Source of the DNA: Candidatus Puniceispirillum sp.
GTDB taxonomy: Bacteria > Pseudomonadota > Alphaproteobacteria > Puniceispirillales > Puniceispirillaceae
DNA length: 6,725 nucleotides
Direction of reading: 5' to 3'
NCBI GenBank assembly: GCA_016780525.1
Contig: JADHLR010000087.1
Span: forward strand, 1-6,725
The position numbers were made by a program, and so were the translations under genes. The notes under the pieces were generated by a model. That model made no database searches. It worked only from the letters and a program-made list of their open reading frames with translations, and was not told the origin of the DNA. Below, in pieces: positions 5,405 to 6,725 of this stretch. Numbering within the stretch: the first letter of the stretch is position 1; each line of letters opens with the position of its first letter.

Positions 5405-6418
5405 TCACGCAGCATGTTTCGCCGCCAAATTTTCACAAAAAGATGCCGTATCGATAATGAAATTACCAGCATCATCGGCGTTTCGCGCCATTTCGCCAAG
5501 CTGCCGACGCCAATATTTCGCACCAGACTGGCCTGCATACAGCCCCAGCATATGGCGGGTAATGCTGTGCAGGGGGACGCCGGTTTTGGTCATGCTGTTC
5601 GCATATTCGGCCATCGCCTGTGCCACCTGATAGCGCTGCGGCAAGGCTGTGCCAAAAATTTGCTGCGCCATTTCAGCCAGAACATAGGGTGTGCGATAGG
5701 CCGCCCGGCCAATCATAATGCCGTCGAATCCGGGCATTTCAACGCTGGCCTGATCGGCTTTTTCAAGCCCGCCGTTCAAGATAATTGATAAATCACCACA
5801 ACGGGCAGCCAGACGGCGGGCACGATCATAATCAAGCGGTGGGATTGAACGGTTTTCTTTTGGGCTAAGCCCTTTCAGCCAGGCTTTGCGCGCATGCAGA
5901 TAAAACACCGACACACCAGCCGCAGCGACAATATCGACAAACCGGTCAAGGCCGGATTCCGGATCCATATCATCAATGCCAATACGGCATTTGACTGTCA
6001 CGGGCAGGTCTGTTTCGGCCATCATTGCCTGACAGCAGGATGCCACCAGCTCTGGCTCTGCCATCAGGCATGCGCCAAATTTGCCCGACTGCACACGGTC
6101 AGATGGACAGCCAACATTCAGATTTATCTCGGCAAATTCCCACGGCGCTGCGCGTGCCACTGCCCGCGCCAGCTTTTCAGGCTGACTGCCACCAAGCTGC
6201 AGCACCAGCGGTGCCTCGGCTGCGCTATGCCCAAGCAATCTGTCCAAATCACCATGGATCAGCGCCTCGGCGGTGACCATTTCGGTAAAGAGCACAGCGT
6301 CCGGGGCCACCTGCCGCAAAAAATAGCGGCAATGCCTGTCAGTCCAATCCATCATCGGTGCGGCACACAGACGGCGGTCAATTATTCGGCGGTCAATGCT
6401 GTCTGTATTTTTATTCAT
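5405..6418 (-). CDS. dusA: tRNA-dihydrouridine(20/20a) synthase DusA
   Basis: An FMN-dependent enzyme that reduces uridines 20/20a in the tRNA D-loop using NADPH. The sequence (337 residues from the ATG at 6418) carries the Dus signatures. Numbered from the in-frame TTG at 6421, they are CAAPMMDWTDRHCR near residues 19-32, FTEMVTAEAL (45-54), LQLGGSQP (74-81), INLNVGCPSDRVQSGKFGAC (99-118) with the catalytic-type Cys105, VKCRIG (143-148), the DusA-specific HARKAWLKGLSPKENR (176-191), LNGG, and DGIMIGRAAYRTPY near the phosphate-binding end of the barrel. A helical C-terminal domain with HMLGLYAGQSGAKYWRRQL follows. This subfamily-specific block distinguishes it from DusB and DusC. The ATG at 6418 is chosen over the TTG; GAAAG lies upstream. 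Length is normal for DusA. It follows the rhodanese gene by 49 bases and precedes the septation gene on the same strand. No defects were seen. Confidence 0.96.
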   Translation of the reverse strand: MNKNTDSIDRRIIDRRLCAAPMMDWTDRHCRYFLRQVAPDAVLFTEMVTAEALIHGDLDRLLGHSAAEAPLVLQLGGSQPEKLARAVARAAPWEFAEINLNVGCPSDRVQSGKFGACLMAEPELVASCCQAMMAETDLPVTVKCRIGIDDMDPESGLDRFVDIVAAAGVSVFYLHARKAWLKGLSPKENRSIPPLDYDRARRLAARCGDLSIILNGGLEKADQASVEMPGFDGIMIGRAAYRTPYVLAEMAQQIFGTALPQRYQVAQAMAEYANSMTKTGVPLHSITRHMLGLYAGQSGAKYWRRQLGEMARNADDAGNFIIDTASFCENLAAKHAA

Positions 6419-6467
6419 CAATCTTTCTGCCTGAAACTTTGCTCAAAAACCGAACTATGCCGCTGTG

Positions 6468-6725
6468 TCAGGGCGTGTAAATAACGGTTTTATGCCCGGC
6501 TTCTGTCCAGCCCAAAATTCCCTCGGTCAGATGTGAAACCTGAGAAAATCCCAATTGTTCAATCAACGCCATGCCCAGGTTTTCAGTGCGATTTCCCGAC
6601 CGGCAATAGAGCAGCACCGGTGTATCCGGCGTTGGAAGAAGTGCCATAAAATCTTGCTGAAAATCCGGGTGTAGGCTGCCATTTGTCTGAAAAGCGGTGA
6701 TGGTCTTGGCGCCCTCAATGACGCC
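6468..6725 (-). CDS. rhodanese-domain protein, N-terminus cut by window edge
   Basis: The last 85 residues of a protein whose start lies beyond base 6725; the first visible residues are GVIEGAKTITAFQ. The fragment contains the rhodanese core LLYCRSGNRTENLGMAL, with the catalytic cysteine of the CRSGNR loop at fragment residue 41 (codon 6605-6603), then a GFSQVSHLTEGILGWTEAG stretch typical of the end of the domain, and a TGA stop. Single-domain rhodaneses carry a persulfide on this cysteine and transfer sulfane sulfur. A link to tRNA sulfur modification is conceivable beside dusA but is not shown. Because the N-terminus is missing, an additional domain (for example the beta-lactamase-like-associated DUF442 type) cannot be excluded. 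It lies 49 bases upstream of dusA on the same strand. The 49-base spacer contains no clear terminator, so the genes may share a transcript. Confidence 0.88.
   Translation of the reverse strand, partial: GVIEGAKTITAFQTNGSLHPDFQQDFMALLPTPDTPVLLYCRSGNRTENLGMALIEQLGFSQVSHLTEGILGWTEAGHKTVIYTP

Noticed and set aside
5249..6484. Long plus-strand frames opposite dusA and the septation gene (for example 5249-5788 and 5894-6484).
   Set aside because: They are antisense to well-supported genes and their translations are rich in Cys, His, Arg and Gln, with no recognisable domain.

Overview
All nine genes that can be supported lie on the minus strand, so transcription runs from high to low coordinates. 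The organism looks like an alphaproteobacterium of moderate GC content, perhaps a marine type such as the SAR116 or Rhodobacter-related groups. This rests on the style of DusA and the YciB/IspZ-type septation protein, and on a gene set (corrinoid protein, DUF1638, 'virulence factor', MTHFR, MeTr, RACo-like activator) that I associate with such bacteria. It is an inference, not a measurement.

Right part (about 4770-6725): a housekeeping group. The C-terminal piece of a rhodanese-domain protein with a CRSGNR active loop runs off the window edge. It is followed by dusA (tRNA dihydrouridine synthase A) and a septation protein A (YciB/IspZ family) membrane protein, with gaps of about 50 and 40 bases. 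None of these is evidently tied to the rest.

A gap of 163 bases (4605-4767) separates this group from a second co-oriented run of six genes that forms a one-carbon module: a B12-binding corrinoid protein (4604-3900), a DUF1638 protein overlapping or just following it (3919-3266), a small 'virulence factor' family protein (3220-2891), a methylenetetrahydrofolate reductase (2705-1800), a methyltetrahydrofolate:corrinoid methyltransferase (1772-870), and the N-terminal 282 residues of a RACo/RamA-like [2Fe-2S] and ASKHA-domain corrinoid activator (846 to the window edge). A gap of 185 bases (2706-2890) lies inside the run and may hold a secondary promoter.

The parts fit one pathway. A methyl group from an unknown donor goes to Co(I) of the corrinoid protein. 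The MeTr-type enzyme moves it between the corrinoid and tetrahydrofolate, and the MTHFR-type enzyme links methyl-THF to methylene-THF. The activator reduces accidentally oxidised Co(II) back to Co(I). The enzyme that takes the methyl group from the substrate (expected to be MttB/MtgB-like or similar) is not in this window, so the substrate cannot be named. DUF1638 and the 'virulence factor' are the two uncharacterised proteins embedded in the module and are the most interesting content here. No RNA gene, mobile element, CRISPR array or convincing terminator was found, and no stretch above 300 bases lacks a gene.
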